From: Multifurca ochricompacta
Lineage: Eukaryota > Basidiomycota > Agaricomycetes > Russulales > Russulaceae
DNA: 64,000 nt
Reading direction: 5' to 3'
Assembly (NCBI GenBank): GCA_022496185.1
Contig: WTXG01000071.1
Span: 1 to 64,000, forward strand
Of the stretch, positions 12,241 to 24,067 are shown piece by piece. The notes below the pieces were generated by a model that searched no databases, had not been told where the DNA came from, and saw nothing but the letters and a program-made list of their open reading frames with translations. Positions within the stretch are counted from its first letter, which is position 1, and each line of letters begins with the position of its first letter. The translations under genes and the position numbers were made by a program.

Positions 12241-14916
12241 TGGCCACAGCACTCACCCTTTTCTGTCTCGCTATCGATAACCAAAAAGACCCTCTTGGGG
12301 ACATCTTTGAGGTTGAGATCCAAGCAAATAGCTTCGTCACACGCCTCAAAGAGGCAATCAAGGCCAAGAAAGCTCCAGAGCTAGACCACCTCGCTGCAGA
12401 TCGACTAACTCTTTGGAAACTATCGACTCCACTATGCATCGATCCTGAAACCAGTACAATTTCCACTGTCAAAAATACTATCAGGAAGATCGCTCTCCCC
12501 TCTGCTGACGCTAAAGAGGCGGGGTTAGGAAATGGTACGGTTCAGGTCCTTTACCCTAATAAACGGTTGTCCACGTACTGGAACAATATCCCAAACGAGG
12601 ATTATTTGCATATTGTCGTACAGGTGCCATGTAAGTCTCCATTGTTATTATGTTGACACACCTGTTTGACAATAATTCAGTTAATTCCCCAGGTAATATA
12701 TTGGTCGCCTTGCACTCATCCACATATCCACTTACAGCCGTCCTACTTGCCTTGCACCCACAGAAAATCTTTTAGAGGACCTCCCTGGAAATTCCCCTAA
12801 ACCCCCTTACGCTGACCTCATCACATTCACTGTCCCCTCGGCACAGCGTTTCCTATCCCTCAAGAGGGGTGATTTTTGTACGCGCGAGGTCGAAGTTGCG
12901 ACTGGGCAACCCCCTTCCTACGTTCACGATTTCCTCGAGTCGTTGAATCGTCAACGTGTGATCTCACCGAATGTGAGTGTGACTACACTTTCCCCGTGAT
13001 TCGCCTCGTTGAGTTCACATTTTATATAGGCGACAGGGTCATCAATGTTAAGAGAACATCTCGGGGATTTCTTTGATACCTATTTTCGGGAAGAAACAAA
13101 TTCTGAAGATCCTCCAACGGTGACGAACAGCGAAATCGGGCTGTACTCCCATGTCCTCTCTAGCTCGGAAATCCTAGCAAGCGGAACTTTGGATTTGAAA
13201 AAGAGGGACACACTGGCGCCGCTTTCCTGTTCGATGTTGCCGGTGAATTTAGACGCCTGGCAGGAGAAATTGGTAATGCTGAGTTGTGAGTTGTGATTCA
13301 GTTGACGCTTCTTTGTGATCATCTTGTCTGATTCTATGTTATAGTAGGACCACTTGGCCTTTCCCGCTCCTTGCTGCGCCTCAGAACCAGCCTAGCATGC
13401 GACGGCGGTACGGTCCCAGAAGTGATTTTCGCTTAGTGTTGAGGGGCTTCCCTCATTGCATCATGGAAGTGTCCTCTCATGAAGGTGGTATGCCGAACGA
13501 TCAACCAGACCAGAATCGGATGATTTTGCAAGGGTCTTGCCTTGCGAGACTGGCGAATGCGCTGCGCATGAAGGTGTTTGAAAAGGAACCGATTGTGATC
13601 TCGGCAATATTTATCGATAGGATGTTGGTTGCCCATGAATATCTCATGTACCAGCCTGTTTTGGGGGACAACAAGGTAAGACGACCAGATTGAGGACCGG
13701 TTATGTGATTGACGTATGAATTTTGTTAGGTATTATACCACGAGAAGACATTCGATCTGTCTAACCCAAAGCGAGCATTCGAATTCATTTTCCGACTGTA
13801 CAACCTTATTTCAAGAGCAATCAACGATAATGGAAAGCTGGATGACGACTTATTAACCGACCTCATGAATTTGAAGGCTAAATACCCTTACGCCCAGTAT
13901 CCCGCACTGACGACTGACCATTTGAGTAATAATAAAAAGAAGAATCCTAGTGCCAGCAATGATGACGCAAGTGGTTCCAGGAAGCGCCCGCGAACCGAGG
14001 AGGGGAATACACAGAAGCGAGGAGACATCCTTGAGGGTAGATCCATGCAGGAATCTCTTGAGCATGCTGGGTACATGATCACCCAGCAAGAGGACGACCG
14101 GGTAGTTGCTCAGGTGGGTGTTCTCTTATTACTTTTCATCACTTGCAGCTCACCACCTGCATTATAGCTCACGTCGAGAATGCGCACTGCGAGGTCGCGT
14201 GACGGCGCGCCTGTTGTGTTAAAGCTCCTTGATGACGACACGGACGAGCTGAAGATATTGCAATACCTCAGCAGCTTCAAATTACCATCAAATCACGCCA
14301 TCGAGCTTCATGGTCTTGTCGACCTCACCATCGGAAGGGTGATCGCGTTGCCCTGTAGGACACCCCTTGATGTTTATTTCCGCTCGTGGTATCCTGTTCG
14401 ATCAACGGTATCACTCCAGACGCAGCTCCTCGAAGGAGTCGCCTTTCTGCATGAACAAAAATCGCTCATCTCGACCTGAAGCCCGGGAACGTGGTGGTCG
14501 ACAGTAAAGGCGACCGATATTGTCCCCGACTCTCAATTATCGACTTTGGATTGTCTGTTCTTGTCGAGGACGAAGAAACGATGATCGAAGGGTATCGCGG
14601 GACTCGAACATGGACTGCGCCGGAGGTTGGAACATCGGATGACCCGGATACGAAGTACAATCCTATCTTTGCTGACCGGTGGGCTTGTGGACGAATGATC
14701 AATTATCTCGAGGATCATGATCTCGAGGGTGACAACAGTTGTGGGGTCTTGCGCAAGCTGTGCGAAGCGCTGTTGGCTGATAATCCGAGATCACGGCCGT
14801 CTGTTTCAGAGGTGTTGGAGAAGTATGGGCTGTATGAGAGGGACAGGGTGGTTAAACGTCGGGCAGGGGAGGACGAGATGGATGTGATACGGAAGCGGAT
14901 TCGTGTGAATTGGTAG
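12241..14916 (+). pseudogene. Crinkler-type protein with C-terminal protein kinase, copy A (frameshift in catalytic loop)
   Basis: Exon 1 (12241 to about 12631) encodes a ubiquitin-like Crinkler N-terminal header (LTLFCLAID start, LDHLAADRLTLWKL block). Then come a probable 12-nt microexon (12681-12692), an exon from about 12767, an exon from 13030, an exon from about 13347 (FRLVLRGFPHCIMEV block), a linker exon from 13732 with an RKRPR nuclear-localisation-like stretch near 13980, and a kinase exon from about 14168. The kinase has the VVLKL strand, a DFG at about 14541 and an APE-like site. At about 14457 the sequence lacks one base relative to copy B, just before the HLDLKPGN catalytic loop, and terminates. 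The loop itself is still present in the next frame. Read as a broken paralogue or a local sequence error. Confidence 0.75.
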
Positions 14917-15215
14917 GTCGTGCAGGTTTTCTGACGGGCCAGGTGCTGATCTGAACGTGAACACAGTGCAGAAGATATTATCAATGTCAACGGACCGACA
15001 TTGAGAATCGAAATGGATGATGGGATAATTGGAAATTGGATTGCGTGCAGTTAGCTGGACGTTGGTGCAGTGAATCGGTGAGAGGGTACTTACGAGGCTA
15101 CTAGACACGCGTGATAGGATATGATTAGAAGATGACTCATGTGGATGTATTTTTAGGGCATTGTATGGGGTATGGTTGGCGAGTTGGATAGATTGAAGAA
15201 CAGTCAGCCTCAAAA

Positions 15216-15692
15216 CGTACCAACCAACTACTCATTGACTTTCTTGTACAACCACTTGAACAGTCACTAGGAAGCACACTCCAATGTTTTACGTTTTGGG
15301 TTTCGCCTCAACATTGATATCTGACATTTTGAAGCCAGTACCGTCCATGAGTTCTTTTTAGCAGTGCATTGTGAACGTGTTCACGTTCACTAGATCTCTC
15401 ACGCTGTTTCAATCATGGAACCATATGAAGCAACTACTAGCGTGAACGATGATTGACGAGGAAATTTGGACAGTGAACAGATGGGATCATGAGAGGATCG
15501 TACGATAATCTGAAATCCGATAGAGACGATTCCACACTACGCACACAATACTTTCCTTATTATTTTATACACATTCAATTCAGTTTTTAAGTGGAAGTGA
15601 GTACCATAATGTGTAGTAAATAACCTATTTGTTATCCAAATAGATAATGATAAAAGTAAACATTTCTTCCAACCAGGTTCAGTACACCTTTT
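15216..15692. other. Intergenic, no gene
   Basis: Short interval between arm A and the hAT element. It includes the palindromic GTGAACGTGTTCACGTTCAC at about 15370. No coding sequence seen. Confidence 0.5.
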
Positions 15693-17701
15693 TAGGGCTG
15701 CGCGCCGTACCCTTAGCTTACGGTATGACGATGCCGTAGTACGGTGCCGTACCCGTACCGTAGCAGCTCAAGTCAATCATCGAGACGGACGGTTACGGGT
15801 ACGGAAAACGCCGTCCAAACCCGTCAAAAAACGGCCGTAGACGGCATTGACTGAATGAGCTTTAATCTTGTCATTAAGCCACCAAAACTCTCCCACTATA
15901 GTATCTTTACCTATTTAGATAGCAGATAAGTGTTAGCTAAATATGGTAAAGATAAGAGATAAGATAAACTAACTAATACTCACTTCAGTTTATGTGGTCA
16001 AAACTGAAGTGAACATGTACAGAATAGTGACCTTTTATACTGCTCAGAGGGGCATGACAATAAGTAGAATAAATATAGTTATTTAAATGTGACAAGACAG
16101 AAGGAATGTGTTGTGCATGCAATGTCTCTGAATCATTATCTGACGCACTTTAGATTATCTTATCATGATCATGAGCAGGAGCCCGGTCCCCGGTTCCTAA
16201 CAATCCGGTCGCAACCGGCCCATCTCAATATTATGGATTATGGAGCGGAGCAGATTAGATTAGTGGATGGGGCACGATCTCCCTCCGTTGCCTGACAAGA
16301 AGCGGCTGCATCTTGCACGCATGCAAGGTGATACTGCACTGGATCATTGAGCTGTCTATTAGTCTAGATATTTGATTTTTGCCTTATTGTAATTGAATTT
16401 TGGTCTGCCAGAGTCCAGTTGGAGGTATGCTCGCATGTACCACACTTGGCTTCAGGAGTTGCCTTGTGCAAGCCCGAATATAGTTTTTGGATGCCCTCTT
16501 TTGGGGCATGTTTTGGTATTGTTTCTCTGATGTCTCTTTTGTGATAATGTACCTACAATTCCATTTATTGAGGAATTTCATGTTCCAGTATGCCCTGTTT
16601 GTCCTGGATGCGCATTTTTGGCATCCCGGACCGATTGAAAACCATCCTGAGGGCATCACGCGATGGCGTGTCTTGCAAAGTCGACCTTCTTAGACTTAGA
16701 TAAGATAAGGAGGAGTTCGGACCGATCTGACCCGGTCCACGCGATGCGAAGTAGTCGCTGCCCTATGCAGCAATGGACATTATAGATACACGCGGCCATT
16801 GTTTGAGTAATACAAATTGACGATTTGATTATAGAGTGATCTAAAGTAGTCTAGTATGTATTTTAGATAATGCCAGACCAGCAGAAACGATCGCGCATTA
16901 GTAAACAAGATGTGTCAGGGTACTTAGAAGAGTAAGCTACTGATAACTACTTAGATTTACATCGCACGCTCAATCGGCTTTGGTATTTCATAGGATAGTA
17001 CTAGAACGTATTTAAAGACACCATGTAGCACGCTGCAGACCCCATCTTGTCCTCTTGGGGCTGTAGGTGCGCTTTATATCTGTATTTACTCAGGCCCAGC
17101 TGATCTTGTCCTCTTGGGGCTGTAGGCTCTTAGCAAAGTTCAATATAGGTCTATTCTTGCTGCATAAGCAAGGCAGAGTCCTCTGACTGCTTCAAGCCTT
17201 ACGCGTGCATTAATCTCCGCGTTCTGGGCAGCTTTCCGACAAGGCATTTTCACCTCTAAGTTTTACCACGATCTCTACATCTTATCTAATCTACATAGCA
17301 AGCGCAGGATAGAAGCACCCGTTACACTGTTTACACTACTCATGCTCACAGAAGCAAATGAAATGCTTGAAGTCCCTCTATGAGTTTCAGATTATGGCTG
17401 GTAAAGTTGATTGTTGGGTATTGTACTCATAAACTACATAAAAAGGTGTAGAATAGCCCCAAGAATATGCCTATTTGTTGCTTTATTGCTCTAAGCTTCT
17501 TGTTCATGCTATCCTGCTCAACTTAATTTTCTCTAGTAATACCGTCTACTACCGTATACCGTAAAACGGCCGTACCGTACCCGTACCGTACCGTCAGCAA
17601 TCAAGTGAGTGCAAAAAACGGTAGGTGTACGGGTCAGCCGTACCCGTCCCTCACCGTCAAATAGACGGCCGTCACCGTCAAACGGACGGCGCGCAGCCCT
17701 A
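15693..17701 (+). mobile_element. Complete non-autonomous hAT element with 8-bp target duplication
   Basis: The ends are TAGGGCTGCGCGCCGT and its perfect inverse ACGGCGCGCAGCCCTA. The element is flanked by the 8-bp direct repeat CACCTTTT (15685-15692 and 17702-17709), the hallmark size for hAT. Subterminal regions are dense in CCGTACCCG/ACGGCCGT words. The 2.0-kb interior has no transposase. It contains nested repeat sequence (about 15880-16420) and two copies of CTTGTCCTCTTGGGGCTGTA (near 17045 and 17107). The same family recurs at 1-54, 21990-22168, possibly 34094, and 41771-42475. Confidence 0.88.
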
Positions 17702-17709
17702 CACCTTTT

Positions 17710-18158
17710 GCCGCCTGAGAGACTTCAGCACTACGGGGAACTTCGTTAAGGAGATTTCTTGTGAGAGAGACATACAGAGAGAAGAACCTGAATTCCAGTG
17801 AATCTTACTTTTCCAGGTGAGAATACCTAAGAAAGAAATGTCAAAAGCTTGACGCAGAGAACACCGCACGTGCGAGTGGCTCCTCAGCGGTTGTTCCTCC
17901 GTAGATGTCCTAGTACACGTGACCGATGATTTATCTGTCCTTTCTTCTCTCACATTTTCCTTTTCGTGTCCAAGCGCTGTCGCTAGCCGCTCTGTGTTTC
18001 TACCTGATTAGTACTTCCTAAGCATACGTCTGTTCAAGAAGTGAAGTGGTATTTAACCACGCCCTAGCATTGGGGATCAGCCGAATTGCGCTTCCACAAT
18101 CCTTCACTTGCCACCGTTCTAATTTCTCAACTTTTGGGAAATCTCAACCTTTTGCAGC
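17710..18158. other. Upstream region of GNAT copy A
   Basis: No independent gene. The sequence close to 18159 forms the leader of the GNAT copy. Confidence 0.5.
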
Positions 18159-18921
18159 ATGGTATATACCAATTCCTACAAGCCACCTAATACGCCCGCT
18201 CTCTTACCTGGTTATTATGGCCCAGAGCCATACGACATAAACTGGAATCTTCCCCCTTCACGAGGCCACTCTTGAATCTGAGCGGGTCAAATTGACGCCC
18301 TTCATCCCCTCTGAGCATGCGAAAGAGTACGCGGAACGAGCCAAGGCAAATCCAGAATTGCATCGCTGGTACCCATTTAACCTTTCCAACCTCGACGCAA
18401 TCCTAACCACGGTGGAGCTACGCATACGTCGTGATCCTACCGGGGTCCTCTTCACCATCATCGACAAGGCGCGCGGCAACTCGGTGGCAGGCTTGATTGG
18501 CTTGATAAACGCGTCGCCCACGAATTTAAGCGTGGAGTTTGCCTGGGTACTCGTGTTCCCAGAGTTTCAGCGCACATATGTGACCTCTAACGCGGTCGGC
18601 CTCCTTTTACAATACTGTCTTGAGTTGCCCACCGCTTCTCCGAAGCCTGGGCTGGGCCTACGTCGGGTGCAATGGACGACGCATACTTTGAATGAAGCGT
18701 CGTATAATGCTGCGAAGCGTATGGGGTTGAAGGAAGAGGGGGTTCTGAGATGGACGCTTGTGTTGCCTGAGGGAAAGGAGGGTCATGGAATACCGATCAG
18801 AGAGGGAGACCCGCGGATATGCAACCCTGGACAAGACAGCATAATGCTGTCTTTTTGTGCTGATGATTGGGAGAATGGGGGCAGAGAGGAAGTGAAAAAG
18901 CTGATTGACCGTAAATTGTGA
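18159..18921 (+). pseudogene. GNAT-family N-acetyltransferase, copy A (one-base insertion)
   Basis: Paralogue of the intact gene at 28882, starting with the same block (ATG 18159, KPPNTPALLPGYYGPEP). Relative to that gene one extra base occurs at about 18245, after DINW, which throws the first 29 codons out of frame. The remainder is open to 18921 and keeps the RimJ/RimL-like acetyltransferase core (FTIIDKARGN, AGLIGLI, EFAWVLVFPEFQRTYVTSNA, NAAKRMGLKEEG). Substitutions are spread along the gene, so the pair is older than the P450 copies. Whether a downstream start is used is unknown. Confidence 0.75.
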
Positions 18922-19274
18922 TCAACTCGCCCTTCGACAGCATGGTATATATATATAATGTGTGTGTGTGTGCAGGACCCAACCGCAAGTGAGGCCAGCT
19001 AGATGGCCCAGTTACAGAGATGCCGGGATAGCGGTCCGACATACAAGGATATACACAAATCAGGCTATGGTCCAGACTCATTTAATAATAGCTGTCCCAG
19101 CATCTTTGCTTCAGAATCTTGGCTCAACACATCCTACACCAAAACCAACAGAGAACAGAACCAAACAACCATCCTACTCCTTCAACAGCTTAGTTGGTAT
19201 AAGGATTATCAATTTGTAAGCAAGACTACATGTCCCCCCGCTAGTTGTGACACGCGTTGAGCGAGGCGCCCGCT

Positions 19275-21387
19275 TCAGTCCTCCTTGATGCGCTCACACT
19301 CCTCTGAAAGAGTAGATACCACCTCAGGAAAACGAGGCCTAATTCTGCAGTCATACGGAATTGGATGGCTGCATTTCCAGGGAATCAGTCAATCAAATCA
19401 GGGACATCACCACCTGCACCAAGTACTCACATAAAACCTCCCATATTGTTAAATGCGTCTGTATCCGGTACCACCTCCTTCCCATTCTCATCCACAACCG
19501 ATTCAATAGTCGTTGCCCATAGATCCTTGCCGTACTTATGAAGAGCGTGTCGTTCGCAAGATGTTTCCCTACACAGATCCGTCGCCCGAATCCAAATGAC
19601 ACATGCCCTTCTTGGTTCGTTTCTATTGGACCAGGCAACAATTCACCTCCTTCGTCCAAATGTCGTTCAGGTCGGAAGTCGTCGGCATCTTCACCAAATA
19701 TGGCACGATCATGATTACATTGCCAAATGTTTGCTATGCACATGGCTCCTTTCGGAATGAACATGCCCTCATACCAGTCGTCTTCAGTGGCAGAATGAGG
19801 TACCCCAAATGGGACTGGAGGCCGCCAACGAAGAACTTCTCTTACGACTGCACGTACGTATGGCAGGTGAGGAGCATCTGCGAATGTTGGTAAACGGGAG
19901 CGGCCAACTACAGCGTCTAGTTCTGCTTGTGCACGACGTTGCACTTGAGGGAACGCTACCATGGCGAATGTCCACCACATCAGTGCAGTTGACGTCGTTT
20001 CAAAACCAGCAATACTTTGATTACTAGTTGGTCAACAAGTGGACTTGAACAACAATCACTTACTACATCTCGCCAGAGAGGAACATCATTTCAGGATCAG
20101 AAAGCTGGTAGCGGTCGTGGTTTCTCAATAATGAGGCACTGAAACTCGGGCGCTCCCCACCAGTCGCCTACAGTATAATCCGTTAGTTGGACCTCATACG
20201 CAGCATGTGAACACATTTCCGTACAATATCGGCCTGACGCGATCAAATAGTTGCAGAAATATATCATAGCGCTCAGCAGCTCGCATTAAAGCCTCCCTCT
20301 TCCATTTTGCAAATCTGTTCTCTCGTCACATGTCATTATAGCAAGTAGAAAAGGCAAGGAAGACGAGACCTCTGTGGAATGTGAATCATCCAAGGAAAGA
20401 ATTCGACGAAGGAGATCCTAGCTGGTGCACGGCTGGACCAGTTAATGTTGTCATCAATGTCCATCACGATCTTCTCATTCGTTGACTCCAGAGTTGGGTA
20501 GTCATACAGGATGGACAGGATTAAGGAAGCACTAGCACGCTGAAAGTGTCCACGTCGATTTTGGGGGTCATCGAGAAGCGCGGAAACGAGGATTGTAGCC
20601 TCTTTTGTCTGAGTAGGGTGATAATTTTGAACTGTTGTCCGGCTGACAGCGTCATGTGCAGCACGGCGCAATCGGCGCCAACTTGGGAGTAGATGGAATA
20701 AGCGATAGTGCTTCGTATCTTATTCTTATCTGGCACTCACAGCTCGCCATAATCCATCAATACCACCCCCAGACCTTTACTCAGTACCTCTTGTACTATA
20801 ATGAATCGAGGGCGACCTGAATAGTTACCCGCACGGCGTTCAAGAACATTATAGGCCGATTTAAGACTGTTGAATACGATTGTTTGTCTCCCCATGGCAT
20901 CAAGATGCATGACCTCGCCTAAAAGCAACTGCCTGTTCATCATGACATCTATTCCAAAGAACCATTTGATACTCACTAAAGCTTCCCTTACAATCAGTCG
21001 AGAATAGCCACTTCATGTTTCTTAGCTGGGACATGTTCCCAAGGATTGGGATACGCGGAGGACCCGGAGGCAATTTTCGCCATGGACTTTTGAGATAAGA
21101 AGTGGTGAAGACGAGGATCAGAGTGAGAAGGAGACCTGTCACAAGAGTCCTATCCTTCAAAAATATGTCAAGTAAGGGCAGTTTGAAAACGCTAGAGATG
21201 GCTGGGAGATGACGGGAGAATGGTGAGTTGATAGAGAGAGGTGGAGTGGTGCCAGATTGATACCTGAAAAGATTGAGTTTGGTGCACTGGTAGGAGAATG
21301 GCCCAAGGTATTATAAGCGTTGGGAATCCAGTTCATCTTTATCCACTCTCTTAAGGTATATAATCTTGAAGGCTCGTATAGCACCAT
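19275..21387 (-). pseudogene. Cytochrome P450, copy 2 (two frameshifts)
   Basis: Reverse-strand copy of the P450 unit with ATG at 21387 and stop at 19275. All eight exons align with copy 5. The anchor, PPGPPRIP hinge, AGFETTS I-helix, EVLR and the full FGFGRRICVG haem motif (about 19580) are present. One base is missing near 20233 (RVRADI region before intron 5) and one near 19527 (after ISTARI). The haem pocket is therefore intact in sequence but not joined in frame. Its 3' flank (19080-19260) is shared with copies 3, 4 and 5. Confidence 0.8.
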
Positions 21388-21989
21388 CGAGGGAGGGTGG
21401 GAGCAAGGGGTGGTAAATTCAACATTTGGGCAGGAAGGCAGGTACTTATACGGCACTAGGCATAAATGAGTCATCACGGCCTCAGCATCTGTGGCGTAGG
21501 TAGGCACTTATCAAGTGCTGTCGAAGCCACCGTAAAGAAGAGAAGCGAGTTTATGTTCTATAGTGTTAATTTCGACTCGTGCATCTCGAATCCCAGGGTC
21601 CAGAATATTGATCGTACGGGAAACATTAATCGGTATGTTTGGGGATACTGCAAATATTCCGATTTACGCAAATCGTAAGTGCAGATGAATGAAGGTCTAT
21701 TATCCCTGGAATGGAGCCCGTGGTTGTGTGATCGCACAAGTCACTCTTTTCCTCCCGTGGGGTTCTAAGCCACGGAAATCACCGGCCATTAATAGTAGAA
21801 GTAGTCTTCCAAAATCGTATCTATGGAGGTCGGCCGAAAGTCACAAGCACGCTTGATATCCGAGGCCCAGAGTACCATAGCAACGTTAATAAAGAGGGGA
21901 AGCATATAGTAGTCGTTCTCGCAGAGTATTAGTAGTGCAATAGTTCAACTAATGCTTAGTAATACTTTATCCGCTACGTAGGGGCCCTG

Positions 21990-22168
21990 GGAGCTGCAGG
22001 ATTGAGTTTTGGTGGCTTAATGGCAAGATAAAGTTCATCGTCTAATGCGTTTAATGCCATTGATGGCCATTTTGTGGATGGGTGCTTTCTGTCCCATCCA
22101 CTGTCCGTCTCGATTCCGTCTCGATGATGGAGTTGAGCTGGAATGGCACAGGCCGTGAGGTACAATTA
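21990..22168 (-). repeat. hAT terminal fragment
   Basis: Matches the reverse complement of 15693-15890, including the GTCCGTCTCGATGATGGAGT-like subterminal stretch and the GTGCGCAGCCCTTA end. Only one end of the element is present, so this is a truncated relic. Confidence 0.65.
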
Positions 22169-22189
22169 CGGTGCGCAGCCCTTACCATT

Positions 22190-22320
22190 CACATACCCCT
22201 TTTTTTCCCTTCAGGGTTTTTTCACATGGAGTCAATGACTTCACAACAACAAATTACTGGGGCCCGTCTAGTAGCTGCACACTTAGGCAATGTCTTGATG
22301 CACATAATAATTTGATTTAA
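22190..22320 (+). repeat. LINE 3' tail relic
   Basis: Shows the diverged hallmark of the LINE 3' ends in this window: TTTTTTTCCCTTCAGGGTTT, then GTCTAGTAGCTGCACAC and an A-rich tail. Compare the tails at 50130-50260 and 54230-54362. Confidence 0.5.
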
Positions 22321-22516
22321 GAAAAGAAATAAGTGGATGTGACCGTGACCGTGCAGCGGCCCCAGCCTTTTAAATTATGTAACCATTCTCCTCTACCCCT
22401 AAAAGCTGGTCTTTCTACGATTTCTCTTCTTCCCTTCATTCCTATCTCTGCCCTACTCTCGACAGGTCAGTTCTTTGTTGATGTCTCATCACTTCAGTAA
22501 TATATTATAAATTCTA

Positions 22517-23947
22517 ATGGGAGAACACAGGGCTAAAAAAATGCGTCCGGCTATAAAAGATCTCAAAGATGATATACTTACTGAAATATTCGATGCTTAT
22601 CGTCTGGACAATCTGAACCCCGATAAGTTTCCACGAGGCTGGTGGTATAACCTCGCACATGTTTGCCGGGAATGGCGACGCGTTGTACTTTCGTCACCAG
22701 CCCGCTTGGGTCTGACACTTGTTTGCAAAAATTCCACGCCGGTAGCTGACATGCTGGACAATTCACCACCACTTCCACTTGTCATTTATTGGAGAACCCG
22801 CATGCCCGACTTTGATACCGAAGAGGGCATAAATGGTATCCTTCTTGCACTTCAGCATCGCGATCGTGTGTGCCGTGTCAGTATTTACTTACCGGCTCAA
22901 CCCCTGTCCGTGGCGCTCAAGGCCATGCAAGGATCCTACCCAAACCTAAAAACACTTGAACTGTGTCACTTAACCCATAGAAAAAACAATGCCGAAGCCA
23001 TCGTCGATTCATTTCAAGCCCCGAATCTGCGCCACCTCTCGCTAGTCGGTTTTCCACTAGAGTCTGTAGGGTCATTGCTCGTCAATGCAAGAAGCCTTGT
23101 CACGTTAACTCTTGAAGGACTCTTATCGAACGATTGCGGGTACTCTAAGCACTTGTTGAAACACCTTCCCCTTCTGCCTTACCTTAAGATCTTGAAGATT
23201 GGTTCTGGCTATGATTCAGGGAAACCATCTGACGCACAGGTATCACACTTGATGTCGCTCCCAAACCTCGAAGAATTTCATTTTGAAGGGCCAAGTGCCG
23301 ATTTCGAAGACCTTGTGGCCCGCATCAGCGCCCCTCTTCTCAAGAAGTTCTCTGTTACATTACGTGATGGCATCGTACGACGGGATCTCACCCTCTCTCA
23401 TCTGTCACGTTTCATCAGTGAAGTGGAACACTTCTCGTTCGGTTATGCCAGGATAAGGTTCCAAGACGCCATGTCTATAGTGATGGACCACGATGAGCTA
23501 TGGGCTGGCCGCGGAGCATTCGAGCTATCGTTCAACATGACATCCGCGAGTTACAACGTTGACGGATATGCCGGGCTCGCAGCGAAGCTCTGCAGCGAAC
23601 TCGCAATGATGCTCTCTACCGTGCAGTCGCTCCTTATCGAGTTCTCACGGGATCAAAAGCTGGATACCAAAACCCAGAATAAGAGGTGGGACGAGTTCTT
23701 CAGACTCTTCGACGGTGTGAAGACACTTCGTGTGGCCAACTCGTTTGTGGACGAACTAGATCGTTGTTTGCAGCCGGGCAAGCCGGGAAAAAAGCAATCG
23801 AATGTACAGTTACTTCCTGGGTTGGAGGAGATCGTGTGCTACGGTTCCCATAACGAATTTGTCGCATTTGTTGAGGCTCGTCGGCTTGCTGGCCGACCTG
23901 TGCGCGTGGTGACTGGCCCAAGCGATCGTCTTTCGGTAATCTTTTAA
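22517..23947 (+). CDS. F-box/LRR-type protein, single exon
   Basis: 476 residues from ATG 22517. An F-box-like segment lies near residues 15-60 (LKDDILTEIFDAY ... LAHVCREWRRVVLSSPARL), which would bind Skp1 in an SCF ubiquitin ligase. The C-terminal part has irregular leucine-rich strands (YPNLKTLEL, APNLRHLSLVGF, ARSLVTLTLEG, LPNLEEFHFEG). This layout matches the greatly expanded agaricomycete F-box family, whose substrates are mostly unknown. No introns and no breaks. The gene lies just upstream of the valyl-tRNA synthetase gene on the same strand. Confidence 0.8.
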   Translation: MGEHRAKKMRPAIKDLKDDILTEIFDAYRLDNLNPDKFPRGWWYNLAHVCREWRRVVLSSPARLGLTLVCKNSTPVADMLDNSPPLPLVIYWRTRMPDFDTEEGINGILLALQHRDRVCRVSIYLPAQPLSVALKAMQGSYPNLKTLELCHLTHRKNNAEAIVDSFQAPNLRHLSLVGFPLESVGSLLVNARSLVTLTLEGLLSNDCGYSKHLLKHLPLLPYLKILKIGSGYDSGKPSDAQVSHLMSLPNLEEFHFEGPSADFEDLVARISAPLLKKFSVTLRDGIVRRDLTLSHLSRFISEVEHFSFGYARIRFQDAMSIVMDHDELWAGRGAFELSFNMTSASYNVDGYAGLAAKLCSELAMMLSTVQSLLIEFSRDQKLDTKTQNKRWDEFFRLFDGVKTLRVANSFVDELDRCLQPGKPGKKQSNVQLLPGLEEIVCYGSHNEFVAFVEARRLAGRPVRVVTGPSDRLSVIF

Positions 23948-23998
23948 CTTTAAAATTAAAATATCTTTCTATGTACTACGTGTAGTGTCAGTGGAATG

Positions 23999-24008
23999 AT
24001 CACGTGAT
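23999..24008. promoter_or_regulatory. ATCACGTGAT palindrome upstream of valyl-tRNA synthetase
   Basis: Perfect 10-bp palindrome with a CACGTG E-box core, 60 bp upstream of the first ATG (24068). The same 10-mer lies 63 bp upstream of the metallophosphoesterase ATG. It is the kind of site bound by fungal bHLH factors such as Cbf1; binding here is inferred. Confidence 0.6.
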
Positions 24009-24067
24009 GGTCGTGTTCGTGACCACCCACCAAATGGCAATGACTCGGTCAGAATTTTAGCGGCCGT

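Larger units (their letters stand above)
11345..15215 (+). repeat. Arm A of a 3.9-kb inverted duplication
   Basis: Colinear in reverse with 44970-48896 plus 50261-50285 (arm B). The arm starts near the ACTAGTTACAGGTCG/CGACCTGTAACTAGT word at about 11360 and ends near 15210. It contains the whole Crinkler-kinase gene, its promoter and about 0.9 kb upstream. Most of it is nearly identical to arm B; the exceptions are small indels upstream and a hypervariable patch in exon 1. Confidence 0.9.
21388..22516. other. Intergenic: P450 upstream flank and transposon fragments
   Basis: 21388 to about 21950 is the upstream flank shared with copy 1. It is followed by a hAT terminus (21990-22168), a LINE 3' tail (22190-22320) and the promoter region of the F-box gene. 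No further gene seen. Confidence 0.6.

Noticed and set aside
17040..17130. Repeated CTTGTCCTCTTGGGGCTGTA words as a CRISPR-like or tRNA-derived array
   Set aside because: Only two copies, inside a hAT element; a eukaryotic context without CRISPR and no tRNA box pattern.
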